38,743 nucleotides of DNA from an uncultured Christensenella sp. (lineage in GTDB: Bacteria > Bacillota > Clostridia > Christensenellales > UBA3700). This document shows, one piece after another, positions 1-8,876 of this stretch; position 1 is the first letter of the stretch; every line of letters begins with the position of its first letter. The stretch spans positions 1-38,743 of the forward strand of contig CAJUEA010000012.1 of assembly GCA_910584975.1 (NCBI GenBank). Direction: 5' to 3'. The notes below the pieces were generated by a model. That model saw nothing but the letters and a program-made list of their open reading frames with translations. It did not search any database and was not told the origin of the DNA. The position numbers were made by a program, and so were the translations under genes.

Positions 1-717
1 ACCTGCCTCCACGCCTTTTGCACGATTGTTTACAGCACCCCAGTCTGACATAACAAAACCATCAAAATGCAGCTTATCACGCAAAATATCAGTCAAAAGC
101 CATTTGTTTTCAGAGCAATACACTTCATTTATCTTGTTGTAAGCACACATAATGGTTGCTGGCTTAGAAATATCCAAAGCAGTTTTAAAGCTTTTTACAT
201 ATAAATCCATAATAGCATGCATATCAATATTGTTGCTTTCAACAAATCTTCTGTATTCTTGGTTGTTACAAGCGAAATGTTTAAGAGAACAGCCGACATT
301 TTCCTCATTGATTCCCAAAATGAAATTGCCTGCCATATTACCACTCAAAAATGGATCTTCAGAAAAATACTCAAAATTTCTGCCACAAAGTGGAGAACGC
401 TTAATATTTGCACCAGGACCTAAAACAATAGCAACATTGTTTGCTTTTGCCTCTTTTGCAATAGCCCTTGCCATTTTACTTATAAGCTCAACATCCCAAC
501 TTGAGCAAGCACAACTAGCTGTTGGGAAACAAGTTGTTTTAATGTTGCTGTTAATACCATACTCTCCAGCGAGCATTTTTCTTACTCCATGAGGACCATC
601 AGTCATCATAATTGCAGGCACCCCAAGCCTATCAACAGCTTTTGTATGCCAGTTATCATTTCCCGAAAGCAAACTTGCTTTTTCTTCAATTGTCATTTCT
701 TTTATTTTATCAATCAT
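1..717 (-). CDS. Glycoside hydrolase family 3 beta-glucosidase-like protein, N-terminal part (3' end outside window)
   Basis: The 239 codons present read as the N-terminal catalytic barrel of a GH3 enzyme, which removes beta-linked glucose or related sugars from oligosaccharides. Visible family landmarks are the N-terminal IEEKASLLSG, TDGPHGVR, the FPTA segment, the GPG(A)NIKRSPLCGRNFEYFSEDP substrate-loop region, SLKHFACNNQE, and MSDWGA near the window edge. The Asp of SDW is the catalytic nucleophile position in GH3. No signal peptide is seen, so it is probably cytoplasmic. The ATG at 715-717 is preceded by GAGAGGGG at good spacing, and a promoter lies at 784-812. The acid/base domain and C-terminus are outside the window, so substrate cannot be judged. 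Family assignment is firm; sugar specificity is not. Confidence 0.93.
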   Translation of the reverse strand, partial: MIDKIKEMTIEEKASLLSGNDNWHTKAVDRLGVPAIMMTDGPHGVRKMLAGEYGINSNIKTTCFPTASCACSSWDVELISKMARAIAKEAKANNVAIVLGPGANIKRSPLCGRNFEYFSEDPFLSGNMAGNFILGINEENVGCSLKHFACNNQEYRRFVESNNIDMHAIMDLYVKSFKTALDISKPATIMCAYNKINEVYCSENKWLLTDILRDKLHFDGFVMSDWGAVNNRAKGVEAG

Positions 718-783
718 AACCCCTCTCAAACACAAATCACTACTAAAATTAAACATAAATTATTATAATATTTTAGCAATTTA

Positions 784-812
784 TTTATATCATTTTTGGG
801 ATAAATTGTCAA
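784..812 (-). promoter_or_regulatory. Sigma-A-type promoter of the GH3 gene
   Basis: On the minus strand a perfect -35 TTGACA (807-812) is followed by a 17-bp spacer and -10 TATAAA (784-789). The predicted start lies about 60 nt upstream of the GH3 start codon at 717. No obvious catabolite-repression operator is seen next to it. Confidence 0.7.
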
Positions 813-976
813 TGATTAATATTTATACAAATAAATTTTTTGTAAAAACGCAATTATAACGAGTTTACATAAATCATACATTAAAGTGAAAATTATTCTT
901 GAAAACAGCTTAATTTATAATTATTTTTGATATTTTATTCTAAAATAAGTTTGTTTTAATAATTCAATGTAAAATT

Positions 977-1063
977 TTATTTGCTTTCATCCTTCAAAGA
1001 TTGAACCATATTTTGCTTATCAATCTTTCTCTGTTTGATTTTATCAAGCTCCTTTTTACCCAT
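977..1063 (-). CDS. Possible small basic protein (28 aa), unknown function
   Basis: A short minus-strand reading frame starts MGKKELDKIKQRKIDKQN and ends in LKDESK. It has 9 lysines and 1 arginine in 28 residues and would form a charged, possibly helical peptide with no membrane segment. The ATG at 1061-1063 is preceded by AGGAGA at 5-nt spacing, which is a proper ribosome binding site and the main reason to call it a gene. No convincing promoter is seen upstream, although TTGACA and TATACT elements occur at non-ideal spacing. I do not recognise the family. It could be spurious, but the binding site and purine-rich coding strand in otherwise non-coding DNA argue for translation. Confidence 0.5.
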   Translation of the reverse strand: MGKKELDKIKQRKIDKQNMVQSLKDESK

Positions 1064-1295
1064 AAAATTTCTCCTAAAAATAATACTATTATTGATTAAC
1101 TTCTGTTAGAATATAATCAATTTTTCAACTTAAGTATAACCTTTTATTTGTCAAAAAATACGCTTATATTTGTATTGTAGCTACGCATTAAATTATTGTA
1201 CGAATTTTAAAAATGCCATAAAATGTTGTTGCTTATTTATTTTAAATTTTCCAATTTGAATTATTTTTTTATATTTTACCCTAACCTAAACATAA

Positions 1296-1330
1296 TATAA
1301 AAAACACCCTATCGATAAATAGGATGTTTT
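1296..1330 (-). terminator. Rho-independent terminator after ftsZ
   Basis: Reading the minus strand, AACATCCTAT pairs with ATAGGGTGTT around a short loop with one internal mismatch, then a run of T follows. It lies about 45 nt after the ftsZ stop and ends the dcw cluster. Confidence 0.75.
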
Positions 1331-1376
1331 AAAGTAATTTTTAAATTAAAACTAATATTTTTGAAATCAAAAGTTA

Positions 1377-2579
1377 TCAGTTGCCTCTGTTTGATTTCAG
1401 CTTTCTGATAAACGCAGGGATTTGCGCATTGTCATTTTGAATATTTTCTCTTGTATTTGGATTATTTGCATAATTTTCTCTTGCAGAATTTTTTGCAACC
1501 TCACCAAGTGGAACATAAACATTATCGTCCTGTGCAACCCTTGTACTTTTTAATTTGCCAATTCTGTCATCAATGTTAGATTCAAAGCTTGCTGTATTTT
1601 CTTCTTTTACGCCACCTGTTGCAATTAGTGTAATCAAAATCTTACCATCAAGACTTGAGTCAATACCTGCACCAATGATAATGTTTGCAGTTTCGTCAAC
1701 AACATCATGCACCAATCTGCTTGCAACATCAACTTCTTCAAGAGTAAGGTCATAACCACCCATAATATTCAAAATAACGCCACTTGCTCCAACAATGCTT
1801 GTTTCAAGCAACGGACTCTTAACAGCCTGTTGAACAGCTGTAATCGCTCTGTTTTCACCTTCTCCTTCACCTACACCAAGATGTGCTGAGCAAGGTCCTT
1901 TGATTATATTTTTTACATCTGCAAAATCCAAATTTATCATTGAAGGTGTTGCAATCAAATCAGAAATGCCTTGAATACCTTTTCTTAGCACCTCATCAGC
2001 CTCCTTAAAAGCTTGAACGATAGGTGTAGACTTAGGCAACACTTGCATTAGCTTATTGTTAGGGATGATAAGCAATGCATCAACATATTCACGCAATTTT
2101 TCAATACCTTTCAATGCATTGTTCATACGCTTAGAACCTTCAAACAAAAATGGTTTTGTTACAATTGCAACAGTAAGAATACCCATTTCACGGCTTAAGC
2201 TTGCAATAACAGGAGCTGCACCAGTACCTGTTCCACCACCCATACCAGCCGTAATAAACAACAAGTCAACGCCTTGCAACATTTCCTTAAGTTTGTCCTT
2301 GGATTCTTGAGCTGCCATTTCGCCAATTTTAGGGTCAGCACCTGCACCTTGACCTTCTGTAAGTTTTTCGCCAATTTGCACAGTTTGACATTTTTTACGG
2401 AACATTAAAAGTGCTTGCTTGTCAGTGTTAACAACAGCAAACTCTGCACTTGATATACCGGCATCAATCATACGATTAACAGCATTACCGCCGCCACCAC
2501 CAACGCCGATTACCTTAATTTTGATAATACTGCTGCTTTCGTCTTCAGCAATATCCAAATTATTCATAAAATCACTCAT
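1377..2579 (-). CDS. ftsZ: Cell division GTPase FtsZ
   Basis: FtsZ polymerises with GTP into the Z-ring that organises septation. The product is 400 residues, normal for the family. The N-terminal nucleotide fold has VGGGGGNAVNRM (about 26-37) and the tubulin signature GGGTGTG (114-120). A T7-loop segment NLDFADVKNI follows in the middle. The C-terminus is a variable linker and then the conserved tail IPAFIRKL, which binds FtsA and other tethers. An in-frame ATG 12 nt upstream exists (2591), but its own codons form the GGAGGG binding site for the ATG at 2579, so I start the gene there. It is the last gene of the cluster, 315 bp after ftsA, and is followed by a terminator. Function is certain. 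Confidence 0.98.
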   Translation of the reverse strand: MSDFMNNLDIAEDESSSIIKIKVIGVGGGGGNAVNRMIDAGISSAEFAVVNTDKQALLMFRKKCQTVQIGEKLTEGQGAGADPKIGEMAAQESKDKLKEMLQGVDLLFITAGMGGGTGTGAAPVIASLSREMGILTVAIVTKPFLFEGSKRMNNALKGIEKLREYVDALLIIPNNKLMQVLPKSTPIVQAFKEADEVLRKGIQGISDLIATPSMINLDFADVKNIIKGPCSAHLGVGEGEGENRAITAVQQAVKSPLLETSIVGASGVILNIMGGYDLTLEEVDVASRLVHDVVDETANIIIGAGIDSSLDGKILITLIATGGVKEENTASFESNIDDRIGKLKSTRVAQDDNVYVPLGEVAKNSARENYANNPNTRENIQNDNAQIPAFIRKLKSNRGN

Positions 2580-2894
2580 ACAGCCCTCCATTTTAAACAG
2601 AACCTATGTACCTTGAATATTTATTATATTTTTAATATAGCAACAAATTAAGATTATAAAAAATTATCTTTTTATTTTCATTAAATCATCTTATAAAATA
2701 AATAAAATAATTTATCATAGAAAATATATCCTTAAATTAATTAATTTATATAAAAATTTAAACTTGATTTGCCATTTTTATTTAATGATTTATTACTATG
2801 TTTTCACTTGTAAAAATCTTTCAAATCAATCAAGTTATTATTATTTTTGACATTTTTATTCAAAAAGCCAAACGATTTTGCCATAAAAGCTGAA
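2580..2894. other. AT-rich spacer between ftsA and ftsZ
   Basis: This 315-bp gap carries no gene. It is extremely AT-rich, with several TATAAT-like strings on the minus strand 40-60 nt upstream of ftsZ. ftsZ may therefore have its own promoter, but no -35/-10 pair stands out enough to place one. Confidence 0.4.
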
Positions 2895-4040
2895 TCAGCC
2901 AAACAATTTGTTTATTAAACTTGGCTTTGATGGCTTGTCCTTTTGACAAACATATTGAATAATACTTGCTTGAGACAAATAAATTTTGTTTCTATCCTCA
3001 TACATTGCACGAATCAATTCGCATTGTCTGCCAAGTGCATTTGCCATAACACTTCTTACGCCTTTCATATCTGCAATGCCTCTGCCTGTTAAATAAATTT
3101 TCAAAAACTTTTCGTACTTAATTGGATAATTTGCAATGATTTTGCTTATTTCTTCTGCAATTTCCTCAAGTCTAGCACTTGCAATCATTGATATATATGA
3201 TTTTTCTTCTTCCACAATACCATTATTAGTGCCTATTTTGACAAGTGTATTTTCACCATTAAAATCAATTGTGCTTTTCAAACTCAACGCATCGTTATAT
3301 TGCATATCCAATCCGTATGACAAATCATACGCGATATGTCCACCACCAATTGGCAATGTGTTAAGGGCAATAAGCCCGTCGCCTTTAATATAGGCAATAT
3401 CAGTTGTAAGATACCCAATATCAACCAAAACAGCAGAGTTTTTAATACGCAAATCTTTATCAGTCGCCATAAGACATTGAGCTGTTGAAAGATCTACAAA
3501 CTTGATTTTTCTTGAGTAATCGGAAAGGATTGTTTTGAACAAATCACAAAAAGACTTTTTGCACATTGCAAATGACAACCTAACCTCGAGCATAAAACAA
3601 CTTTTGTTTAATGGGGCAAGAGTTTCATATTTTCCATCCAAACGATAGCTTACCTCATGAGTGCTGACAACCTCAAATCTGCCGTCATTACTTGGATATA
3701 AATCTTCTTTTATTGCATTGATGTCACCAATATTGATTTTATGATTGCACCCAAAAGATAGTTTATTGCTCCTTGTTTGCACTCTTGCAAAATCGCCCGG
3801 AACACCCACATAAACTGCCGAAAGCTTTGTACTAAAATTGTACAATGCTTTGTCTAAACAACATCTGACAGCTCTTGAAACATCGTCGCCGTTAAGCCAA
3901 TCGCCTTCCATAAAGCCATCATAATACATTTCAGCAGATGATTTTATATGAAAAACATTGTCTTTTGCTATTTCACCGATTTTAATATAAATCATATCAG
4001 AACCGACATCAACAATAGCAATATCGCAATTATTAAACAT
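2895..4040 (-). CDS. ftsA: FtsA-like actin-family division protein
   Basis: FtsA tethers FtsZ filaments to the membrane. The 381-residue product has the actin/HSP70 fold landmarks: phosphate-1 region VDVGSDMIYIKIGE near the N-terminus, phosphate-2 region VDIGYLTTDIAYI (about 206-218) and adenosine region YLTGRGIADMKG. The usual DIGGGTTD is changed to DIGYLTTD, so this is a divergent member. It ends in SLINKLFG, which could be the short amphipathic membrane-binding helix. A longer frame begins at 4067, but the ATG at 4040 is the one preceded by AGGTGGAG at proper spacing. It sits between ftsQ and ftsZ, the normal position for ftsA. Assignment rests on fold motifs and synteny. Confidence 0.9.
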   Translation of the reverse strand: MFNNCDIAIVDVGSDMIYIKIGEIAKDNVFHIKSSAEMYYDGFMEGDWLNGDDVSRAVRCCLDKALYNFSTKLSAVYVGVPGDFARVQTRSNKLSFGCNHKINIGDINAIKEDLYPSNDGRFEVVSTHEVSYRLDGKYETLAPLNKSCFMLEVRLSFAMCKKSFCDLFKTILSDYSRKIKFVDLSTAQCLMATDKDLRIKNSAVLVDIGYLTTDIAYIKGDGLIALNTLPIGGGHIAYDLSYGLDMQYNDALSLKSTIDFNGENTLVKIGTNNGIVEEEKSYISMIASARLEEIAEEISKIIANYPIKYEKFLKIYLTGRGIADMKGVRSVMANALGRQCELIRAMYEDRNKIYLSQASIIQYVCQKDKPSKPSLINKLFG

Positions 4041-4354
4041 ACAACTCCACCTCGCATTTATTTTCATAATAATTTTAGCATATTATGACATAATATGTCA
4101 ATGTTTTTTAAAATATTTATTATATTATATATAAAATAAACGCACACGCACGCGAGATTACTTTTGCAAATCTTAAATTCAAATTAAATCGTATTATTAA
4201 ACAATTAGCTAAATAATTTTTATGAAAAAAATAATAACCTATTAAAATATTAAAACAAATAAAGTCTCAAACAAATTACAATTTGCAATTTAAATTGTTA
4301 ATATGATTGCACCCAATCTTAGATGTAATTTTCAATAATATACTGCAAATAATG
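4041..4354. other. Non-coding gap between ftsQ and ftsA
   Basis: This 314-bp gap is AT-rich apart from a small GC island near 4141-4155 with alternating CGCACACGCACGCG. No gene, hairpin with T-run or convincing promoter is seen. Confidence 0.4.
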
Positions 4355-5122
4355 TCAAGGTTCATTTGGTGTTACTACAATGCCATTTGTCTCATGATAA
4401 CTTATAAAAATTGGCTCTTCTCTTTCACTGCCCATTTGACAAAACTTATCATAAAGCCCTTCACATTGTTCGCCAGCAGACTTGTTTGCTTGCGTTTTTA
4501 TCACAAAAGTAATGCCAAGTGCAGTTTTCATTTTTAATTTTTCATTTGTTACAAACTCAAAACTTTCAAAAGTTGCAGAGATTTTTTCATTTACAACCCC
4601 CTTTACTTCCAGTTTTGTAATAACTTCTTTCAATGCTTTGATATCAATTGTATGATCATTAACAAAATCGCCAAGTTTATGTTGCTCTTGATTTAATGTA
4701 TACCCAGTAATGTTTACCAAATCTATTTGAGAATACGAATCAAGATTGTTTGTTATATCAATAATTTTAAGTTCTCTGTCTAGGATTGCATATTTATCGT
4801 TGTAATTGATTTTGAAAATTGCTGTGCGCGTATCCAAATGTATTCTTACTTTGTTGGGGAAAACTCGTTCTATCTTGACAACTTTTAATTTAGGGAACTG
4901 CTTTTCAATGTCTGCACTTGCTTTTTCGCTGTTTATCGTGAAAACGCTTTGCCCCTTTTTAATTCCACTTGTTTCCAAAATTTTTGCCTTGTCAAAAGAT
5001 ACATTTTCCTCTGATTGCAAAAGAATGTTTACATCACTAACAGAAAACACTACTGCCCCGACAACAAGCGTCAAGACAAATATCGCAATGCAAGCAAAAA
5101 TGATAATCAATCTTTTGTTCAT
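4355..5122 (-). CDS. ftsQ: Cell division protein FtsQ/DivIB (POTRA domain)
   Basis: DivIB/FtsQ is a bitopic membrane protein of the divisome that recruits and controls FtsW/FtsI. The 255-residue product has a short cytoplasmic N-terminus, one membrane segment (about residues 5-27, IIIFACIAIFVLTLVVGAVVF), and then a POTRA domain. The domain includes the GIKKGQSVFTIN turn and the FPNKVRIHLDTRTAIF strand typical of FtsQ. The start is the ATG at 5122: AAGGA lies 7 nt upstream inside the end of murA, while the in-frame GTG at 5128 would overlap the binding site. It is 10 nt from the murA stop, so the two are co-transcribed. Confidence 0.92.
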   Translation of the reverse strand: MNKRLIIIFACIAIFVLTLVVGAVVFSVSDVNILLQSEENVSFDKAKILETSGIKKGQSVFTINSEKASADIEKQFPKLKVVKIERVFPNKVRIHLDTRTAIFKINYNDKYAILDRELKIIDITNNLDSYSQIDLVNITGYTLNQEQHKLGDFVNDHTIDIKALKEVITKLEVKGVVNEKISATFESFEFVTNEKLKMKTALGITFVIKTQANKSAGEQCEGLYDKFCQMGSEREEPIFISYHETNGIVVTPNEP

Positions 5123-5132
5123 AAGCACTTCC

Positions 5133-6389
5133 TTAATTTACTCTTACAATATCTCCTCCAAGCGACTGAATATCCAGTTCCATACTCTGATAACCTCTAT
5201 CGATATGTTTTATATCGTGAACCACAGTAGTTCCACTGGCAAAAAGCCCCATAAGCACAAGTGATGCCCCACCTCGCAAATCCTCGGCTTTTACCTCTGC
5301 ACCATAAAGCTTAGGCACTCCTTCAAAAATTGCAGTACGCCCTTTGATATCCACAATAGCACCCATTTTTCTAAATTCCGGAATTTGCTTGAACCTTGTT
5401 TCAAAAATATTTTCAGTTATAATGCTTATTCCGTCAGCAACAGCACCCAATGCAGACATTTGAGATTGTAAGTCTGTAGGAAATCCGGGATAATACATTG
5501 TATCAATTTTTCCCAATCGTGGATGCCTACCTTTCGACTTTATTCTTATTATATCATTATTTGCGTATATATTGCAAGTAGTTTTTGATAATTTTGAAAC
5601 AAGTGCAGATAAATATTCACAATTTATACCTTTTAAAGTTATATCACCACCACACATAGCTGCACCAATCATATATGTACCTGCAACAATCCTGTCGCCG
5701 ATTGGTGTATATTCCACTCCATACAACTTTTTTACGCCATGAACAACAATTACGCCACAACCTGCACCGTATATTTTTGCACCCATACTATTCAAAAAGT
5801 TTTGCAAATCCACAATTTCAGGCTCTCTTGCAACATTGCGCAAAGTTACAATGCCATCGGCAAACACGCTTGCCATCATTAAATTTTCTGTGGCACCTAC
5901 GGATGGAATGTCAAGAACTATTTCTGTTGTTGAAATTTTTTTGCTGTTTTTGCAATATATTTGTCCGCTTTCTTCTGTGATATTCACACCCAATTCTTTC
6001 AAGCCTTTCAAGTGAATATCAATCGGTCTTTCGCCAATTTCACAACCACCTGGATAGGATAATGTCGCCTTGTTGAACTTTGATAAAATGGAGCCCAACA
6101 AAAAAATCGATGACCTCAACTCGTGTGCAAGTTTTGACGGAACCACCTCATTATTTATGTTACTGCTGTCAATTGTGATATCACCTTTATCAAATGTTGT
6201 TACTGAGCCAAGGCTTTGTAAAATTGCAAGCATATTATGTACATCTGATATATCTGGGCAATTATGTAAAACAACTTTTTCGTCAGTCAGTATCGCCGCT
6301 GCAAGCAGAGGCAACACGCTATTTTTTGCACCCAAAATATTAAGCTCGCCTGATAACTGCCTTTCCCCATTTATTATAAATTTACTCAT
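5133..6389 (-). CDS. murA: UDP-N-acetylglucosamine 1-carboxyvinyltransferase MurA
   Basis: MurA transfers enolpyruvate from PEP to UDP-GlcNAc, the first committed step of peptidoglycan synthesis, in the cytoplasm. The 418-residue product is of normal length. It shows the substrate-binding Lys22-Asn23 in LGAKNSVLPLLAAA and the catalytic Cys116 in YPGGCEIGERPID. Cys at this site is the fosfomycin-sensitive form; Asp would mean resistance. GLFASG and the C-terminal RGYQSMELDIQSLG are also typical. The start is preceded by AAGGAG. It lies 25 nt after ftsW, with no trace of murG between them, which is where murG sits in many Bacillota. Confidence 0.97.
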   Translation of the reverse strand: MSKFIINGERQLSGELNILGAKNSVLPLLAAAILTDEKVVLHNCPDISDVHNMLAILQSLGSVTTFDKGDITIDSSNINNEVVPSKLAHELRSSIFLLGSILSKFNKATLSYPGGCEIGERPIDIHLKGLKELGVNITEESGQIYCKNSKKISTTEIVLDIPSVGATENLMMASVFADGIVTLRNVAREPEIVDLQNFLNSMGAKIYGAGCGVIVVHGVKKLYGVEYTPIGDRIVAGTYMIGAAMCGGDITLKGINCEYLSALVSKLSKTTCNIYANNDIIRIKSKGRHPRLGKIDTMYYPGFPTDLQSQMSALGAVADGISIITENIFETRFKQIPEFRKMGAIVDIKGRTAIFEGVPKLYGAEVKAEDLRGGASLVLMGLFASGTTVVHDIKHIDRGYQSMELDIQSLGGDIVRVN

Positions 6390-6414
6390 GATCTTACTCC
6401 TTAAAGTTACATTC

Positions 6415-7536
6415 CTACTTCATTTTATGGCGAGCTAATAATAAATGTGTACTCTCTGACTCATTACCAATGCGAATAAGCACTCCAACTGCATACAAAA
6501 ACACCACTAATGAGGAGCCACCATTGCTGATAAACGGCAAAGGCAACCCAGTAGGAGGAATACTTCCCGTAACCACAGCAACATTAAGCAATGTTTGGCA
6601 AGCAATAATTGCAGTTACTCCAACTGCAAGAAGGCTTGAGTAAGCATCCTTTGCTTTCATTGCAACTTTTACCCCAAGAAAAACAACATATGTAAAAATC
6701 AATATCAGCGCAAATGCACCAACAAATCCCAATTCCTCACCGATTATTGAAAAAATGAAATCGGACTCTGCAAATGGCAAAAAGGTGTATTTTTGTCTGC
6801 TGTTGAAAAGCCCAACACCAAACACACCACCACCTGCCAAGGCATAAAAAGATTGAATAAGCTGAAAGCCTTCGTCTCTTGAGTTTTCCCAAGGATTGAT
6901 AAAAGCCAAAATTCGTTTTACGCGATAAGGTTCGGCTAAAATCAATATTATCACAAGTACAAACACAGGCAAAGCAAGAGAAACAAGATATCTGCCTTTT
7001 ATTCCACCACAAATCAGCATAATCAACACAGACAATCCAACAAGCATTGTAATACTCATGTTTGGCTCAAGCATAATAAGCACGCAGATTATTGCAGTTG
7101 CAAGCAAAGGAATAATCAAATTTCTTATTTTGTCAAGTTTATGGTCGTGTATGTATCCTGCCAAAAAAAACATCAATCCGAATTTAGAAAACTCTGATGG
7201 CTGAATTGTAAAAAATCCCAAATTTAACCATCTTCTTGCACCATATTTTTCTACACCAAGTACTGGGATAAAAATTATTGCAAGTAACAAAATTGACAAA
7301 ACAAGCAAATACCACTTGATTTTTTTGTAAAACTCCGTATTCACTTTGGTTGCAAGCACAAGTGCTATTATCCCAACAGCAAATGCGATAAGCTGTTTTT
7401 TCACATAAAAAAAGCTGTCTCCAGTTTCCTTCAACGCATTATATGAACTGGCACTATACTGCATAACCAGTCCAAAAATGCAAAGTAACATAACACAAAA
7501 AATTATTTTTATATTAATTTCCTTAGATTTAGTCAA
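6415..7536 (-). CDS. ftsW: SEDS peptidoglycan glycosyltransferase FtsW/SpoVE
   Basis: FtsW polymerises lipid II glycan strands at the septum together with a class B PBP. The 373-residue protein is polytopic (about ten membrane segments). It has the SEDS signatures GARRWLNLGFFTIQPSEFSK, VMLEPNMSIT-like ICVLIMLEPNMSITM, a GVGLFNSRQKYTFLP segment, SDFIFSIIGEELGFVGA and ISNGGSS. The start appears to be TTG at 7536, which overlaps the TGA stop of murD (TTGA), so the genes are translationally coupled. The only binding-site candidate is a weak GATGGGG. It could equally be called SpoVE; position in the dcw cluster favours the vegetative FtsW role. Confidence 0.94.
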   Translation of the reverse strand: MTKSKEINIKIIFCVMLLCIFGLVMQYSASSYNALKETGDSFFYVKKQLIAFAVGIIALVLATKVNTEFYKKIKWYLLVLSILLLAIIFIPVLGVEKYGARRWLNLGFFTIQPSEFSKFGLMFFLAGYIHDHKLDKIRNLIIPLLATAIICVLIMLEPNMSITMLVGLSVLIMLICGGIKGRYLVSLALPVFVLVIILILAEPYRVKRILAFINPWENSRDEGFQLIQSFYALAGGGVFGVGLFNSRQKYTFLPFAESDFIFSIIGEELGFVGAFALILIFTYVVFLGVKVAMKAKDAYSSLLAVGVTAIIACQTLLNVAVVTGSIPPTGLPLPFISNGGSSLVVFLYAVGVLIRIGNESESTHLLLARHKMK

Positions 7537-8837
7537 TTTTTAAACCCCATCACATATTCTTTAAAAAAGTTACCTCTTTCAGCATAGTTTGCAAATCTGT
7601 CAAAGCTTGAAGTAGCTGGAGAAAACAACACATTATCGCATTTGATTTTATGGCTTATTTCAATGGCATCTTCTAAACTTTCTGCCCTAATCACACTGGT
7701 ACAATAAGATTTTTCAGAGTCTTGGATGATTTTATCTTTGTTATCTCCAAAACATATTACGGTTGTAACTTTTATCGGCAACTCTGCAAACATTTTGTGG
7801 TAATCCAATCCTTTGTCATATCCACCCACAATCAAAACTGTTTTACCAATCATAGCTTTACATGCAGAAATAGTTGAGGATATATTTGTTGATTTTGAAT
7901 CGTCAAAATATTTTACCCCATTCAATGTCCTAATAAGTTGCAATCTATGTGAAGACAACTCAAATTGCTTTAGCGTGCCAACAATTACATTGTTTGGCAT
8001 ATTCAAAATCTTGCACGCCGTAATGCAAGCAAGACAATTTGCAACATTGTGCTCTCCCTTAATATTTATATCGTCAATATCGCAAATATATTCTTCTTTT
8101 TCACTGAAAAAATAAATACTTTTGCCTTGAAGATAACTGCCTTTAACCTTGCTGTTTAAGGAAAAATAATAAATATCACTTTTTATGTCTTTTGTTGCTG
8201 ATTTCAAAATTTCGTCATCAAAATTCACAACGGCATATTCATTTTTATCCTGATTTTTAAATATGTTTAACTTGCACTTTATGTAGTTTTGAATAGATTT
8301 GTGATACTCCAAATGGTCATCAGAAATATTCAAGCAAATTGCGATTTTCGGACAAAACAATTCAGTTGTTGCAAGCTGAAAAGAACTGACTTCAAGCACT
8401 GCAACATTATCTTGCGTAATATCTAGGCTGTTTTCTGCAAACGGAACACCAATGTTGCCGTAATAATCGGCATTAATTTGTGCATTTTTAAGCATTGCAG
8501 TGATAAGTTCAGTGCAAGTAGTTTTTCCGTTTGTTCCCGTAATTGCAATGATATCACCTTGTGTATTGCGATAACCAAGCTCCAATTCGCTGATAATTTC
8601 AATATTCCTAAGTCGTGCTTCTTTTAGCAACTCACAATCCAATTCAACTGAAGGGCTTATGCAAACTAGCCCAACATCCTCAAGTGCATCGTCAATGCTC
8701 ATACCACTTCTGTTGATAACGCCTTCTTGCACCTCAATTTGCGTATCTGCAAAAACAGCAACTTGTCTTTCCAGTTTTAGCAAAAGATTGACAGCACTTT
8801 TCCCACTTACCCCGTAACCATACACCAATGTCAACAT
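7533..8837 (-). CDS. murD: UDP-N-acetylmuramoylalanine--D-glutamate ligase MurD
   Basis: MurD adds D-Glu to UDP-MurNAc-L-Ala using ATP. The 434-residue protein opens with a Rossmann turn LVYGYGVSGKSAVNLL, followed by the Mur ligase P-loop AITGTNGKTTCTELI (about 98-112). Further landmarks are LEVSSFQL, NISDDHLEYH, the EHNVANCLA segment, YFDDSKSTN and VGGYDKG. It is slightly short but complete. A frame extends upstream from a TTG at 8867, but ATG at 8837 has GGGAG at 6 nt and matches the expected Rossmann start, so I use it. It sits 39 nt after mraY and overlaps ftsW by 4 nt. Confidence 0.97.
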   Translation of the reverse strand: MLTLVYGYGVSGKSAVNLLLKLERQVAVFADTQIEVQEGVINRSGMSIDDALEDVGLVCISPSVELDCELLKEARLRNIEIISELELGYRNTQGDIIAITGTNGKTTCTELITAMLKNAQINADYYGNIGVPFAENSLDITQDNVAVLEVSSFQLATTELFCPKIAICLNISDDHLEYHKSIQNYIKCKLNIFKNQDKNEYAVVNFDDEILKSATKDIKSDIYYFSLNSKVKGSYLQGKSIYFFSEKEEYICDIDDINIKGEHNVANCLACITACKILNMPNNVIVGTLKQFELSSHRLQLIRTLNGVKYFDDSKSTNISSTISACKAMIGKTVLIVGGYDKGLDYHKMFAELPIKVTTVICFGDNKDKIIQDSEKSYCTSVIRAESLEDAIEISHKIKCDNVLFSPATSSFDRFANYAERGNFFKEYVMGFKN

Positions 8838-8876
8838 AGAAACTCCCAAATGATAGTAAAATATCAATATTAATTT

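Larger units (their letters stand above)
718..1376. other. AT-rich intergenic stretch between the GH3 gene and ftsZ
   Basis: This 659-bp stretch holds the GH3 promoter (784-812), a possible 28-codon gene (977-1063) and the ftsZ terminator (1296-1330). The remainder is very AT-rich and I see no further gene, tRNA or structured RNA in it. Confidence 0.6.
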
